This document shows positions 16,800 through 26,455 of a stretch of 55,370 nt of DNA, piece by piece. Made by a program: the position numbers and the translations under genes. Numbering within the stretch: position 1 is the first letter of the stretch; the number at the start of each line of letters is the position of its first letter. The notes below the pieces were generated by a model that was given only the letters and a program-made list of their open reading frames with translations, was not told the DNA's origin and did not search any database. This stretch comes from Gammaproteobacteria bacterium (lineage in GTDB: Bacteria > Pseudomonadota > Gammaproteobacteria > Pseudomonadales > Pseudohongiellaceae): assembly GCA_028818225.1 (NCBI GenBank), contig JAPPOG010000031.1:1-55370 (forward strand). The letters are read 5' to 3'.

Positions 16800-19262
16800 A
16801 TGTCTATTACGCTGCACAAGTCCATTCCAGGAAGCCACCCCAAAAGCGCTTTCCTATTGATAGCGCTCCTTTTTCTTTTACCAGGTATTTCTTTTGCGCA
16901 ATCCACCGCAGATCTGCTTAATACCACTATTAATCAGTATTGCCTTGCTTGCCATAACGATGCCCTGAGTAATGCAGATGTCTCATTCCAGAATATCGAT
17001 CTTTCCGATATTGAGTCTCATGGCGGACTACCTGAGAGAGTCCTGTCACAATTGCGTAACCGACGCATGCCGCCCATGGAAATGCCAAGACCTGATGATG
17101 GCGTCTACCAGGAAATAGTTGAGTGGTTAGAAACTGAAATAGATGCCCTTGCCGCTGCCGCACCTAATCCAGGACGCACCGATACATTCCATCGCCTCAA
17201 TCGTGCCGAATACGCCAATGCGGTTCGTGATCTTCTCAACATCGAAGTCGACGTTGAAGAATTACTGCCAGCGGATGATATCGATGCTTACGGCTTTGAT
17301 AACATGGCGGACGTACTCACGGTCTCACCTGCATTAATGGAGCGCTATCTCTCTGCGGCACGGAAAATTGCCCGCTTGTCGCTCGGCGAAACTCCGGCTG
17401 GCCCAGCTGCCACTACCTACGAAGTACCAATTCTGCTCAATCAACAGAATCGTATGAGCGATGACTTGCCCTTCGGCTCCAGGGGCGGGATCGCCATTAA
17501 TCATTACTTTCCGGTTGCCGGTAAATATGATCTGTCACTGCGCCTGCACCGAAATTACGTGAATTATATTCGCGGCATGGGATCTCAACATGAAATCCAG
17601 GTTCGGTTTGACGGCAAGCTCATCCAGACTTTTCAAATAGGTGGCGAAGAACCGGACGTTCTTCAGGCACCGGCCAGCTACGGTGGCAATCAGTTTGGTG
17701 ACAGGGAATGGGAAGAGTATATGCTGTTTGCCGATTCCAACTTGCGCCTGCAGTTCGATGCCGAAGCCGGGCCCCATGTCGTTGGGGTTTCATTTGTTCG
17801 AAAATTCACCGAACCGGAAGGGGTTTTGCAACCACCACAATCTGTTTTTGCGGCAGCCGTGAATGAAATGCGCGATGGTGAAGCAGCCATCGAGCAAGCC
17901 CAGATAACAGGCCCATTCGAACCAGCTGGACCGGGCAATACTCCCAGCCGCCAATCCGTCTTCATTTGCACACCGGAGGAAGGAAACCAGAGAGCGGAAG
18001 AAGCCTGTGCGTCAGAGATTCTTTCTCGCCTGGCGAATCTCGCTTATCGCCGACCGTTAATGCAGGCTGACGTTGATACCTTAATGGATTTTTATCGTGT
18101 CGGTCGCGGTGATGGTCAACAAGGATTCGATGCCGGCATTCAATTAGCAATTGAGCGAATATTAATTTCACCGGATTTTATTTTCAGGGTTGAACAGGAT
18201 CCATTAAATGTACCACCCGGCACCGATTATAACTTAAGTGATCTTGAACTAGCCTCTCGGCTTTCCTTCTTCCTTTGGAGTAGTCTACCGGATGCCGAGC
18301 TATTAGCTATTGCCGAGCGTGGCGAGCTGCAGAATCCTGCCATGCTAGAAGCGCAAACTATGCGCATGTTGCAGGATCCCCGTTCGAGTGCGCTGGTAAA
18401 AAACTTTGCTGGTCAGTGGCTCTATTTACGTAATTTACGATTACTCGTTCCCGACGCCGTCGAGTTTCCTGAATTCGATGAAAACCTGAGAGCAGCGTTT
18501 CGACAGGAGTCAGAGTTATATTTCGAAAGCCTGTTGAGAGAAAACAGTTCGGTGCTGGATTTACTCGGCGCTGGCTATACCTATGTCAATGAACGCCTAG
18601 CCAGGCATTACGGTATCGATGGAATCTACGGCAGCCACTTTCGTCGCGTTGAACTGGATGATGATATGGCCGAACAACGAGGTGGCATCCTGGGCCAGGG
18701 CAGTTTGCTCACAGCAACTTCCTATGCAAATCGAACATCACCGGTATTAAGAGGCAAATGGGTCTTGACCAATATCCTGGGCACACCGCCGCCACCGCCG
18801 CCCGCAGATGTTCCAGACCTCCCGGAAACCGGAGCCGATGGACAACCGGCGACAATTCGGGAACGCATGATTCAACATCGCGCCAATCCAACCTGTGCCG
18901 TATGCCACTTACCAATGGATCCGCTCGGCCTGGCCCTGGAAAACTATGACGCCATTGGTCGCTGGCGAGATACTGGCAAAGCCGGATTGGCGATTGATGC
19001 GTCTGGGCAATTACCCAATGGCCAGTCTTTTTATGGATTGAACGGTCTAAGAGAGATCCTGCTGAGTCGCAGCGGTGAATTCGCGGGTACCGTGACTGAG
19101 AAACTATTTGCTTATGCTATTGGCCGGCCGCCCGAATATTTTGATAAGCCTACAGTGCGGGAGATTACCCGCTCTGCAGCATTGGATAATTATAGCTGGT
19201 CGTCTATTATTACGGGCATAGTGAAGAGTGCCCCTTTCCGTACGCGGAGGTCAGAGTCATGA
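16800..19262 (+). CDS. DUF1587/1595/1592/1588/1585 cytochrome c-type protein (planctomycete-style)
   Basis: 820 residues with a signal peptide ending near residue 33 (ISFAQ). An N-terminal c-type heme motif C48LACH52 with distal 'RRMPPMEMP' is followed by the DUF1587 block ('FHRLNRAEYANAVRDLL'), a carbohydrate-binding-like beta region (about 220-340), DUF1595 and DUF1592 ('LASRLSFFLWSSLPD'), DUF1588 ('QGSLLTATSYANRTSPVLRG') and DUF1585. A second heme-like motif C699AVCH703 lies in DUF1588. These proteins are abundant in Planctomycetes and some marine Proteobacteria and are thought to be periplasmic electron-transfer or dehydrogenase components; no biochemical function is established to my knowledge. 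Its stop overlaps the start of the DUF1552 gene (ATGA, 19259-19262), indicating translational coupling. Confidence 0.88.
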   Translation: MSITLHKSIPGSHPKSAFLLIALLFLLPGISFAQSTADLLNTTINQYCLACHNDALSNADVSFQNIDLSDIESHGGLPERVLSQLRNRRMPPMEMPRPDDGVYQEIVEWLETEIDALAAAAPNPGRTDTFHRLNRAEYANAVRDLLNIEVDVEELLPADDIDAYGFDNMADVLTVSPALMERYLSAARKIARLSLGETPAGPAATTYEVPILLNQQNRMSDDLPFGSRGGIAINHYFPVAGKYDLSLRLHRNYVNYIRGMGSQHEIQVRFDGKLIQTFQIGGEEPDVLQAPASYGGNQFGDREWEEYMLFADSNLRLQFDAEAGPHVVGVSFVRKFTEPEGVLQPPQSVFAAAVNEMRDGEAAIEQAQITGPFEPAGPGNTPSRQSVFICTPEEGNQRAEEACASEILSRLANLAYRRPLMQADVDTLMDFYRVGRGDGQQGFDAGIQLAIERILISPDFIFRVEQDPLNVPPGTDYNLSDLELASRLSFFLWSSLPDAELLAIAERGELQNPAMLEAQTMRMLQDPRSSALVKNFAGQWLYLRNLRLLVPDAVEFPEFDENLRAAFRQESELYFESLLRENSSVLDLLGAGYTYVNERLARHYGIDGIYGSHFRRVELDDDMAEQRGGILGQGSLLTATSYANRTSPVLRGKWVLTNILGTPPPPPPADVPDLPETGADGQPATIRERMIQHRANPTCAVCHLPMDPLGLALENYDAIGRWRDTGKAGLAIDASGQLPNGQSFYGLNGLREILLSRSGEFAGTVTEKLFAYAIGRPPEYFDKPTVREITRSAALDNYSWSSIITGIVKSAPFRTRRSES

Positions 19263-20563
19263 TCATTACCAAGAAGGCAATTCCCCGACGTGCAGTACTG
19301 CGCGGCCTCGGCGCCGCAGTGGCATTACCCATGCTAGACGCCATGATACCGGCAATGGCAAACACTGCACCCAAACCTGTTCGCCGCCTCGGTATTGTCT
19401 ATGTACCCAATGGCATGCGCATGGATCACTGGACTCCATCTACCGTAGGTAGTGGCTTCGATTTTCCATCGATTCTGGCACCTATGGAGCCATTCCGGAA
19501 TGAGCTTCAAATTTTATCCGGATTAGAGGGGGTAGACGGCGAAGGGCCCCATGCCCGGGCTTCTACGCGCTTCCTTACCGGCGTAGCATCCACCCGCGAT
19601 AATGGCTCGAATTTACGAGCCGGCATTTCCATGGACCAGATAGCCGGAAGAATTCTGGGTAACGAAACCCAATTAGCAACACTGGAACTTGCCATCGATG
19701 GCCGCGATTTTGCTGGCTCTTGTGATGAAGGATTTAGTTGCGCCTACACCAATACGATTACCTGGGCGAACGAAACCACTCCGCTTCCTATGGAGAACAA
19801 TCCGAGAGTGATTTTCGAAAGACTGTTCGGCGATAGCGGCAGCACCGATCCTGAAGTTCGCAGAGCCAGGCTAAACAAAGACGCCAGCTTGCTGGATTCA
19901 GTGACAGAGCGAGCCCTGGATATGTCGAACAAACTCGGCGCCAGCGATCAGACGAAATTGGCCCAATACCTGGAAGCCGTAAGAGATGTGGAAAGACGCA
20001 TCCAGATGGCAGAGGCGCAAAGTGATCGCGAACTACCGCTGGTGGATCAACCCGCTGGTATTCCCGATACCTTCGGTGAACACGCGCGTCTCATGTTTGA
20101 CATGATGGCACTGGCCTGGGAAACCGATATGACCCGCGTCGCGACATTTATGATGGGTCGCGAGATTACTGGACGAACCTACGCGGAAATCGGTGTACCC
20201 GATGCCCACCATCCAATCTCTCATCACCAGCGCGATCCGGTGAAACTGGAAAAACTCCTGAAGATTAATCAGTACCATCTGACTTTCTTCGCGGAATTTT
20301 TGGAACGTCTGCGTTCATCAGAAGATGCAAACGGATCATTACTGGATTCTTCGATGATTGTTTATGGTGCGGGCATGGCAGATAGCAATTCTCACTATTC
20401 CAGAGATCTGCCAATACTACTCGCCGGAAATGTTGCTCATCGCGGATACCACTTACAGTATCCAGAAGGCACACCACTGACTAACCTGCACTTAAGCTTG
20501 CTGGATAAGTTAGGGACACCAATTGAGTCGCTCGGCGATTCAACCGGCCGCCTTTCAATCTAA
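19259..20563 (+). CDS. DUF1552 protein, Tat-exported partner of the DUF1592 cytochrome
   Basis: 434 residues. The N-terminus has a twin-arginine motif (Arg10-Arg11 in PRRAVLRG) followed by a hydrophobic stretch 'LGAAVALPML', so export through Tat is likely. The body matches the DUF1552 family ('VYVPNGMRMDHW', 'LSGLEG', 'SMDQIAGR', 'FDMMALAWETDMTRVATFMMGRE', 'HHQRDPVKLEKL'), which is distantly related to alkaline-phosphatase/sulfatase-like DUF1501 proteins. It always tends to sit beside DUF1592-type cytochromes, as here, with four bases of overlap. The enzymatic activity is unknown. A terminator follows at 20590-20624. Confidence 0.87.
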   Translation: MIITKKAIPRRAVLRGLGAAVALPMLDAMIPAMANTAPKPVRRLGIVYVPNGMRMDHWTPSTVGSGFDFPSILAPMEPFRNELQILSGLEGVDGEGPHARASTRFLTGVASTRDNGSNLRAGISMDQIAGRILGNETQLATLELAIDGRDFAGSCDEGFSCAYTNTITWANETTPLPMENNPRVIFERLFGDSGSTDPEVRRARLNKDASLLDSVTERALDMSNKLGASDQTKLAQYLEAVRDVERRIQMAEAQSDRELPLVDQPAGIPDTFGEHARLMFDMMALAWETDMTRVATFMMGREITGRTYAEIGVPDAHHPISHHQRDPVKLEKLLKINQYHLTFFAEFLERLRSSEDANGSLLDSSMIVYGAGMADSNSHYSRDLPILLAGNVAHRGYHLQYPEGTPLTNLHLSLLDKLGTPIESLGDSTGRLSI

Positions 20564-20589
20564 GTCGAAGCTTGTCCAATATGAAAAAC

Positions 20590-20624
20590 GGGCATGACTG
20601 TTGACGTTGTCATGCTGCCTTTTT
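20590..20624 (+). terminator. Intrinsic terminator after the DUF1592/DUF1552 pair
   Basis: GCATGAC (20592-20598) pairs exactly with GTCATGC (20609-20615) around a 10-base loop, followed by TGCC and a T run (20620-20624). It lies 29 bases past the DUF1552 stop and separates it from the convergent universal stress gene. Confidence 0.65.
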
Positions 20625-20804
20625 CTGGGGCCATTATCGTCAGTACACTTAAGTTTTATCTCGATGGGCTGGGTTTTGAGATAAAAAATTCTAGCAAGCG
20701 GAAAGCATAATTCGCCGGTGCCATCTGCAATGTGATGGCGTCGGAATCATGTCGCAACGAGCTGAAGCCGAAGAAACGCGCTTAGCTGAGATCCAATCCT
20801 GAAA

Positions 20805-21629
20805 TTATGCCGCGTTTACGGTCATTACATTGGAGTCGACTGCATCCAGTATCTTTTCAACTGTATTTCCTATTACTGCAGCCTTGATGCCATCTCGCGC
20901 AGCTGTCCCGATCACCAGGATGCCCGCATCGATTGCTCCAGCAATTTCAGGAATTACTTCTTCCGGCATACCCTCAATAGTGTGCGCTTCCTGTGATGCT
21001 ATGCCTATTTTGTTCGCAACGTCGTCAGGGTACACAAAACTGTCTGAGCTAGCATAGGCGTTTACAGCATGCAGACTACACCCGGAAGTTGTCTTAGCTA
21101 GTGACTTGCCAAACTCGATTACCTTCTCATTAAGCTGATTATGTAATTCATCATCGCGCTTGATATCGAGGGCAACCAATATTTTGGTATCGATCTGAAT
21201 ACTGTCTTTCTTGATTAAATAAACAGGACAATGAGCATTGCGTAATAAAATCCAATCGGAAGTTTTCAGCATGCGACGACCGGTTCCACTATGAGTTGTT
21301 GCTGTTTTGATAATTAAATCGGCATCACTCCTTGCTGCAGCCGGAGCAATTGCATCCCGCCACTGTCCATTCCACTCCACCTCAACTGTTACATCATTTC
21401 CAGCGGCTCGAATTGGTTCTACCAGCTGCTCCAACCAATCCCGGTGACGTTTGGTTTCGACACGTTCAAGAGCCTCCTCATCATTGTTATCACTGACACT
21501 GAATATCGCCTCATATACATGTAAGGAAATGGAAGAATCCTGACTGGCGATCCATTCTGCATTGAGCAGCGCATTCTGGCGATCGGTAGTTGGGTCTATA
21601 ACGACAAATAGCTTATTTAGAGATGGCAT
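20805..21629 (-). CDS. Tandem-domain universal stress protein (UspE-like)
   Basis: 274 residues, cytoplasmic, containing two UspA-type domains (about 1-140 and 145-274). The first opens with 'KLFVVIDPTTDRQNALLNAEWIAS'-like sequence and ends in 'ARSDADLIIKTATTHSG'; the second opens with 'KILVALDIKRDDELH' and ends in 'GILVIGTAARDGIKAAVIGNT', which has the G-x2-x-G-xn-G-N-T type nucleotide-binding loop. The arrangement matches UspE-class proteins that respond to stress or low oxygen. A GGAGG ribosome site (21640-21644) precedes the start. The FNR/ANR-like box at 21697-21710, with a TAGACT -10-like element (21669-21674), predicts anaerobic activation. Confidence 0.87.
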   Translation of the reverse strand: MPSLNKLFVVIDPTTDRQNALLNAEWIASQDSSISLHVYEAIFSVSDNNDEEALERVETKRHRDWLEQLVEPIRAAGNDVTVEVEWNGQWRDAIAPAAARSDADLIIKTATTHSGTGRRMLKTSDWILLRNAHCPVYLIKKDSIQIDTKILVALDIKRDDELHNQLNEKVIEFGKSLAKTTSGCSLHAVNAYASSDSFVYPDDVANKIGIASQEAHTIEGMPEEVIPEIAGAIDAGILVIGTAARDGIKAAVIGNTVEKILDAVDSNVMTVNAA

Positions 21630-21668
21630 TAATCCGTGTCCTCCACAATCATAGTGTTCTTCCAGTCA

Positions 21669-21710
21669 GTCTAGGTGGACAACGCTTAAATGTTTTTGAC
21701 AAAGATCAAT
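21669..21710 (-). promoter_or_regulatory. FNR/ANR-type box and -10 element for the universal stress gene
   Basis: TTGAC-AAAG-ATCAA (21697-21710) matches the FNR/ANR consensus TTGAT-N4-ATCAA at nine of ten fixed positions; read on the minus strand it is TTGAT-CTTT-GTCAA. Its centre (21703.5) is about 41.5 bases upstream of a start site near 21662 predicted from the minus-strand TAGACT at 21674-21669, the exact spacing of class II FNR promoters. The quinoprotein gene on the other strand starts about 100 bases away and could share the site. Confidence 0.55.
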
Positions 21711-21810
21711 TAACAGCGATGCAAGTTTTCCGTTAGAAACTGTTCACCTCTAGCCCAGTATGGAAAATCGGGTTAATCTCACAAAAAACCAATAAAAACA
21801 GGAGTTCACA

Positions 21811-23607
21811 ATGAATTCTCACTGGATCGACAGTCCTATTTTCGGCCGATTTTCAGCATGCGTCCTGCTGATACTCAGCCTGCTAAGCCCCGGTTTACTC
21901 GCGCAGTCATCAGAATTCCCTCCTGTTACTGATGCAATGCTGCAGAATCCTGCCGATGGCGATTGGCTAATGTGGCGTCGCACCCTGGATAGCTGGGGCT
22001 ATAGTCCGCTTGATGAAATTGATCGGGACAATGTTGGCGACTTGCGCCTGGTGTGGACGCGGGATTTGGCGACAGGCACTGGCGAAATCACACCTCTGGC
22101 CTACAATGGCATGTTGTTTGTTCCCCAGGCTAACGATGTTATCGAAGCGCTTGATGCAGAAAGCGGCGATTTTATTTGGGAATACAGGCGTGACATTCCA
22201 GAAGATTTGTATGAAATGGTTGGAGGCAATGCCCGTAATAACCGCAACATCGCCATCTACGAAGACAAGATTATTAATACCTCCGATGATAATTATATCT
22301 TTGCCTTAAACGCTTTAACGGGTGAAGAAGTCTGGGAAACAGAAATACTGGATTACCAGGTTAACTCGGCAACTCACAGTTCCGGTCCAATTATCGCTGA
22401 TGGACTGGCAATCTCCGGACGCAGCTGTCGACCTTGGGGCGGCCCCGATGCCTGCATTATCGCCGCTCATAACGCCAGCACCGGTGAGGAAGTATGGCGT
22501 CGGCGACTGATTCCCGCTCCCGGCGAGCCGGGTGACGAAACCTGGGGCGATGTTGCCTTTGAAGATCGTCACCACGTCGGTTCCTGGATGGTACCCAGCT
22601 ATGATCCTGAACTGGGATTAATCATCTTGGGTACCTCGGTGACTTCTCCGGCACCAAAGTTTTATCTTGGTGGGACCAACCTTGCTCACCTCTATCATAA
22701 TTCCACTTTAGCCCTGGAAGTTGAGACGGGCAACATACGCTGGTACTACCAGCACATGAACGATCACTGGGATCTGGATCACCCCTTTGAACGCTTACTG
22801 GTTGAAACAGAGGTAACGCCTGATCCCGATGAAGTAACCTGGATTAATCCCAACCTGCAACCAGGTGAAACACGAAAAGTAATTACCGGTATTCCCGGCA
22901 AGACGGGAATTGTTTATACCCTCGATCGCGCAACCGGAGAATTCTTGTGGGCGACTCCCACAATCGAGCAAAATGTTGTGATCGATATCGATGGTGCAAC
23001 TGGAGAGGTGACTGAGAATCCTGAAATCATTTTTCGCGAAGCTGAACAAATAGTCTTTGTTTGCCCAACCTGGTTAGGAGGAAAAGATTGGGAAGCGGGT
23101 GCTTACAGTCCTTTGACCAACACCATGTATTACCCCTTGCGTAATACCTGCGCAAACATGCTGGCCACAGGAAATTTTGAAAGCGAAACGGCCCGCGCCC
23201 TGACTGAAGGCGGACAGGGCGGTTTGGAAATATACCAACTGGCAGCGCGACATCAGTTGACACCTGGCACAAGCAATCTGGGCACAGTGCGAGCTGTTTC
23301 TGCAGAAACAGGTCGAACTGAATGGTTATTCGAAACCAGGGCAGGCACTATGTCTCTGGTTGCAACTGGTGGCGGATTGATTTTTGGAGGTGATGCCAAT
23401 GGCCGCTTCCGCGCCTTTGACCATGAAACCGGGGAAGTGTTGTGGGAAATTAACCTGGGTTCTTCCGTGAGCGGTTATCCAATTACTTTCTCGGTAAATG
23501 GCAAGCAATACGTCGCAGTAAATACTGGTGGCGGACAACCGAACCTGACACCTGAATTGCGGCCCAGTCGTGGAACCAACCTGTACGTGTTTGCCCTGCC
23601 GGATTAA
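21811..23607 (+). CDS. Exported PQQ-dependent dehydrogenase (quinoprotein), no cytochrome domain
   Basis: 598 residues with a signal peptide ending near residue 32 (GLLAQS). The eight-bladed quinoprotein propeller is visible through 'DWLMWRRTLDSWGYSPL', repeated 'ALDAESGDFIWEY'/'ALNALTGEEVWE' tryptophan-docking motifs, 'WLGGKDWEAGAYSPLTN' and the final 'GYPITFSVNGKQYVAV'. It should oxidise an alcohol or related substrate in the periplasm and pass electrons to a separate cytochrome. A paralogue with a fused N-terminal cytochrome is at 34036-36138; this one has none. Cysteines flank a short loop (SCRPWGGPDAC), not the vicinal pair of methanol dehydrogenases. A standard GGAG ribosome site lies 6-10 bases before the ATG. 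Confidence 0.87.
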   Translation: MNSHWIDSPIFGRFSACVLLILSLLSPGLLAQSSEFPPVTDAMLQNPADGDWLMWRRTLDSWGYSPLDEIDRDNVGDLRLVWTRDLATGTGEITPLAYNGMLFVPQANDVIEALDAESGDFIWEYRRDIPEDLYEMVGGNARNNRNIAIYEDKIINTSDDNYIFALNALTGEEVWETEILDYQVNSATHSSGPIIADGLAISGRSCRPWGGPDACIIAAHNASTGEEVWRRRLIPAPGEPGDETWGDVAFEDRHHVGSWMVPSYDPELGLIILGTSVTSPAPKFYLGGTNLAHLYHNSTLALEVETGNIRWYYQHMNDHWDLDHPFERLLVETEVTPDPDEVTWINPNLQPGETRKVITGIPGKTGIVYTLDRATGEFLWATPTIEQNVVIDIDGATGEVTENPEIIFREAEQIVFVCPTWLGGKDWEAGAYSPLTNTMYYPLRNTCANMLATGNFESETARALTEGGQGGLEIYQLAARHQLTPGTSNLGTVRAVSAETGRTEWLFETRAGTMSLVATGGGLIFGGDANGRFRAFDHETGEVLWEINLGSSVSGYPITFSVNGKQYVAVNTGGGQPNLTPELRPSRGTNLYVFALPD

Positions 23608-23683
23608 GGTTTTCACGCAAAGTTTAATTTTTAAAGAGAGTCCCTGCTCTCGCTAACATTGAGATCAGTAAAGAGGTTTTCTC

Positions 23684-26422
23684 ATGCAGCGTTTAGCTAT
23701 CGCACTTTTAGTTTTATTCAGCTTTTCTACAACTCCATCTATCCTGGCACAAAGTACAGACTTCCCAGATATTCCATTTGAAAAATTTGTCCTGGACAAC
23801 GGACTGACCTTGATTGTTCATGAGGATCGTAAGGCACCCATTGTTTCTGTAAACATCTGGTATCACGTTGGCTCGAAGAATGAGCCTGCAGGCAAATCTG
23901 GTTTCGCCCATTTATTCGAGCATTTAATGTTTAATGGCTCAGAAAACTTCAATGATGATTACTTCCAGGTTCTGGAGAGAGTAGGCGCAACTGACCTCAA
24001 TGGAACAACTAACCTGGATCGCACCAATTATTTCCAAAACGTACCCAGGAATGCACTGGATCAAGTGTTATGGATGGAATCGGATCGAATGGGGCATTTG
24101 CTGGGCGCAGTCGACCAGGCAAAACTGGATGAGCAGCGCGGAGTAGTGCAAAACGAAAAGCGCCAGGGCGAAAATCAGCCTTACGGTAAAGTATTTACGG
24201 CAATACTTGAATCTGTATTCCCTTATGGTCACCCTTATGCCCATTCTGTGATTGGCTCAATGGAAGATCTGAATGCCGCGTCATTGGAGGACGTACAGGA
24301 ATGGTTTCAAACCTATTATGGGCCGAATAATGCGGTGGTGGTAATTGCGGGCGACATCACATCAGAAGAAGCCCTGGCAAAAACTGAACAATACTTTGGT
24401 GATATTCCCCCATCTCCGCCTATCGCCAAACATGCTGAGTGGATTGCAAAACGCACCGGCGAACAAAGACAGATCATGCAGGATCGCGTTCCCCAGGCAC
24501 GTATCTATAAAGTCTGGAATATTCCCCATTCACTAGCGACGGATACAAACTTGCTCGATCTGTTCGCAAGTATTCTTGCCGACGGCAAAAATTCTCGACT
24601 CTACAACCGTCTTGTTTACCGGGACCAGATTGCAACCGATGTTGCTGCGTTTATCCAGGCCGGTGAAATTGCCAGCATGTTCATCATCCAGGCAACCGCT
24701 AATCCAGCAGATAATCTTGAAGCAGTAGAGGCAGCTATCGATGAAGAGATGCAACAGCTGCTGACTCAGGGTCCGGCACAAGAAGAATTAGACAGAGTTC
24801 AGACCCAGGTGCGTGCGCGATTTATTCGTGGTATTGAGCGCATCGGCGGATTTGGTGGTAAATCTGATGCCCTGGCACGAAGTGAAGTCTATGGTGGCAG
24901 TCCTGACGCTTACAGAAAATCCCTGGCGGATCAACAAAATGCCAGTGTTGAAGGTATCCGCGAAGCTGCGAACCGGTGGTTAACTGACGGGGTTTATGTG
25001 CTAGAGGTGGAACCATTTCCCCGATACGCGGCTACCGGTGAAGGTGTGGATCGCTCACGACTACCGGACCTTGAAACGCCACCCGATGTGTCTTTTCCGG
25101 AAATTCAGCGAGCCCGCTTATCGAATGGGCTCAACATAGTTCTGGCCGAGCGTAATGCCATTCCTACTGTTGGCATTCAGTTAATGGTCAATGCCGGCTA
25201 CGCAGCTGACCAGCTGGCATCACCAGGTACCGCATCGCTGGCCATGAATATGCTGGATGAAGGGACTGAATCCCTCTCCTCTCTCGAAATCAGTGAGGCA
25301 CTGGAAACGCTGGGTGCAGTGCTAACCACTGGCTCTAATCTCGATACTTCCACTGTAACCCTTAATGCATTGACAGAAAATCTCGAGCCATCGCTGGCGC
25401 TTTTCGCCGATGTCATTCTCAACCCTTCGTTTCCGCAAGTTGAGTTAGAGAGGTTAAAACAGGAACAACTGGCTCGCATTCAAAGGGAGCAAACTACGCC
25501 TATACAAATGGCGCAACGAGTTTTTCCGAAGCTAATCTATGGTGCTGATCATGCCTATGGCCAGGGCTTAACTGGCAGCGGCACTCTGGACTCAGTGCGT
25601 AACCTGGAACGCAGCGATCTTATGGATTTTGTGCGCGCCTGGTTTAAACCCAATAATGCCACGCTTATCGTGGTGGGAAATACTGATCTCGATACCCTGG
25701 TACCGATGCTGGAAGAACAATTTGCAGATTGGTCCCCGGGTGATGTGCCAGAAAAAAATGTTTCTGATGTAGCCCACCAACAGGAATCGAAAATCTTTCT
25801 CATTGATCGTCCTGATTCGCTGCAATCGGTGATCTATGCTGGTCATATTGCACCAGCCGTCGAGGACGAAAGCGAAATTGCCATCGGCACGATGAATAAC
25901 ATTCTCGGCGGTTCCTTTACTTCGCGCATTAATATGAACCTCAGGGAAGATAAAGGCTGGTCTTATGGGTCACGGACCATAATGATCCCAACCAACAGCC
26001 AGCGTCCTTTTTTCGTACAGGCGCCGGTGCAAACTGATCGCACCGCCGATTCAATGCAGGAAGTGATTAATGAACTGCGGGGATTTATTGACGATAGTCC
26101 TCCTACCAGAGAAGAAGTACAGAAGGCCCAGGATTCACAATCATTGCGCCTGGCTGGTCGCTGGGAAACTAATAACTCGGTATCTGGATCCTTGCGAGAG
26201 ATTGTTCGCTTCGGCTATGAAGATGACTATTTTGATCGCTATGCTGATCGAGTTCGTTCTTTAAATATCGAAGATGTGGCTGAAGCCGCTCGCGGCGTTG
26301 TCAGACCTGAGAACATGGTCTGGTTAGTGGTGGGTGATCGCAGTCGCGTCGAAGCAGAAATAAAAGAACTGGGAATCGCCGACATCGAGATACTGGACGC
26401 AGACGGCAACCCCACTGATTAA
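23684..26422 (+). CDS. M16-family zinc protease with two M16 repeats
   Basis: 912 residues with a signal peptide (cleavage near ILAQS, about residue 23). The first half carries the inverted zinc motif H76LFEH80 and the third ligand Glu158 (in QNEKRQ), placed 78 residues after His80 as in pitrilysin-type enzymes. The second half (about 460-912) is an inactive M16-C repeat lacking HxxEH, with the R/Y pair region near 'FTSRINMNLREDKGWSYG'. This organisation is usual for periplasmic M16B-like processing peptidases that degrade short peptides. It follows the quinoprotein by 76 bases, with a small GAGAG/CTCTC hairpin (23636-23651) between them, and converges with the RraA-like gene. Confidence 0.9.
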   Translation: MQRLAIALLVLFSFSTTPSILAQSTDFPDIPFEKFVLDNGLTLIVHEDRKAPIVSVNIWYHVGSKNEPAGKSGFAHLFEHLMFNGSENFNDDYFQVLERVGATDLNGTTNLDRTNYFQNVPRNALDQVLWMESDRMGHLLGAVDQAKLDEQRGVVQNEKRQGENQPYGKVFTAILESVFPYGHPYAHSVIGSMEDLNAASLEDVQEWFQTYYGPNNAVVVIAGDITSEEALAKTEQYFGDIPPSPPIAKHAEWIAKRTGEQRQIMQDRVPQARIYKVWNIPHSLATDTNLLDLFASILADGKNSRLYNRLVYRDQIATDVAAFIQAGEIASMFIIQATANPADNLEAVEAAIDEEMQQLLTQGPAQEELDRVQTQVRARFIRGIERIGGFGGKSDALARSEVYGGSPDAYRKSLADQQNASVEGIREAANRWLTDGVYVLEVEPFPRYAATGEGVDRSRLPDLETPPDVSFPEIQRARLSNGLNIVLAERNAIPTVGIQLMVNAGYAADQLASPGTASLAMNMLDEGTESLSSLEISEALETLGAVLTTGSNLDTSTVTLNALTENLEPSLALFADVILNPSFPQVELERLKQEQLARIQREQTTPIQMAQRVFPKLIYGADHAYGQGLTGSGTLDSVRNLERSDLMDFVRAWFKPNNATLIVVGNTDLDTLVPMLEEQFADWSPGDVPEKNVSDVAHQQESKIFLIDRPDSLQSVIYAGHIAPAVEDESEIAIGTMNNILGGSFTSRINMNLREDKGWSYGSRTIMIPTNSQRPFFVQAPVQTDRTADSMQEVINELRGFIDDSPPTREEVQKAQDSQSLRLAGRWETNNSVSGSLREIVRFGYEDDYFDRYADRVRSLNIEDVAEAARGVVRPENMVWLVVGDRSRVEAEIKELGIADIEILDADGNPTD

Positions 26423-26455
26423 AATTTTTGTAATGGGCGGAAATCGAGAAGCACT

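Noticed and set aside
16578..16838. N-terminal extension of the ankyrin frame
   Set aside because: Adds 87 residues with no export signal before a clear signal peptide, and overlaps the neighbouring gene's start. The ATG at 16577 has the better ribosome site.
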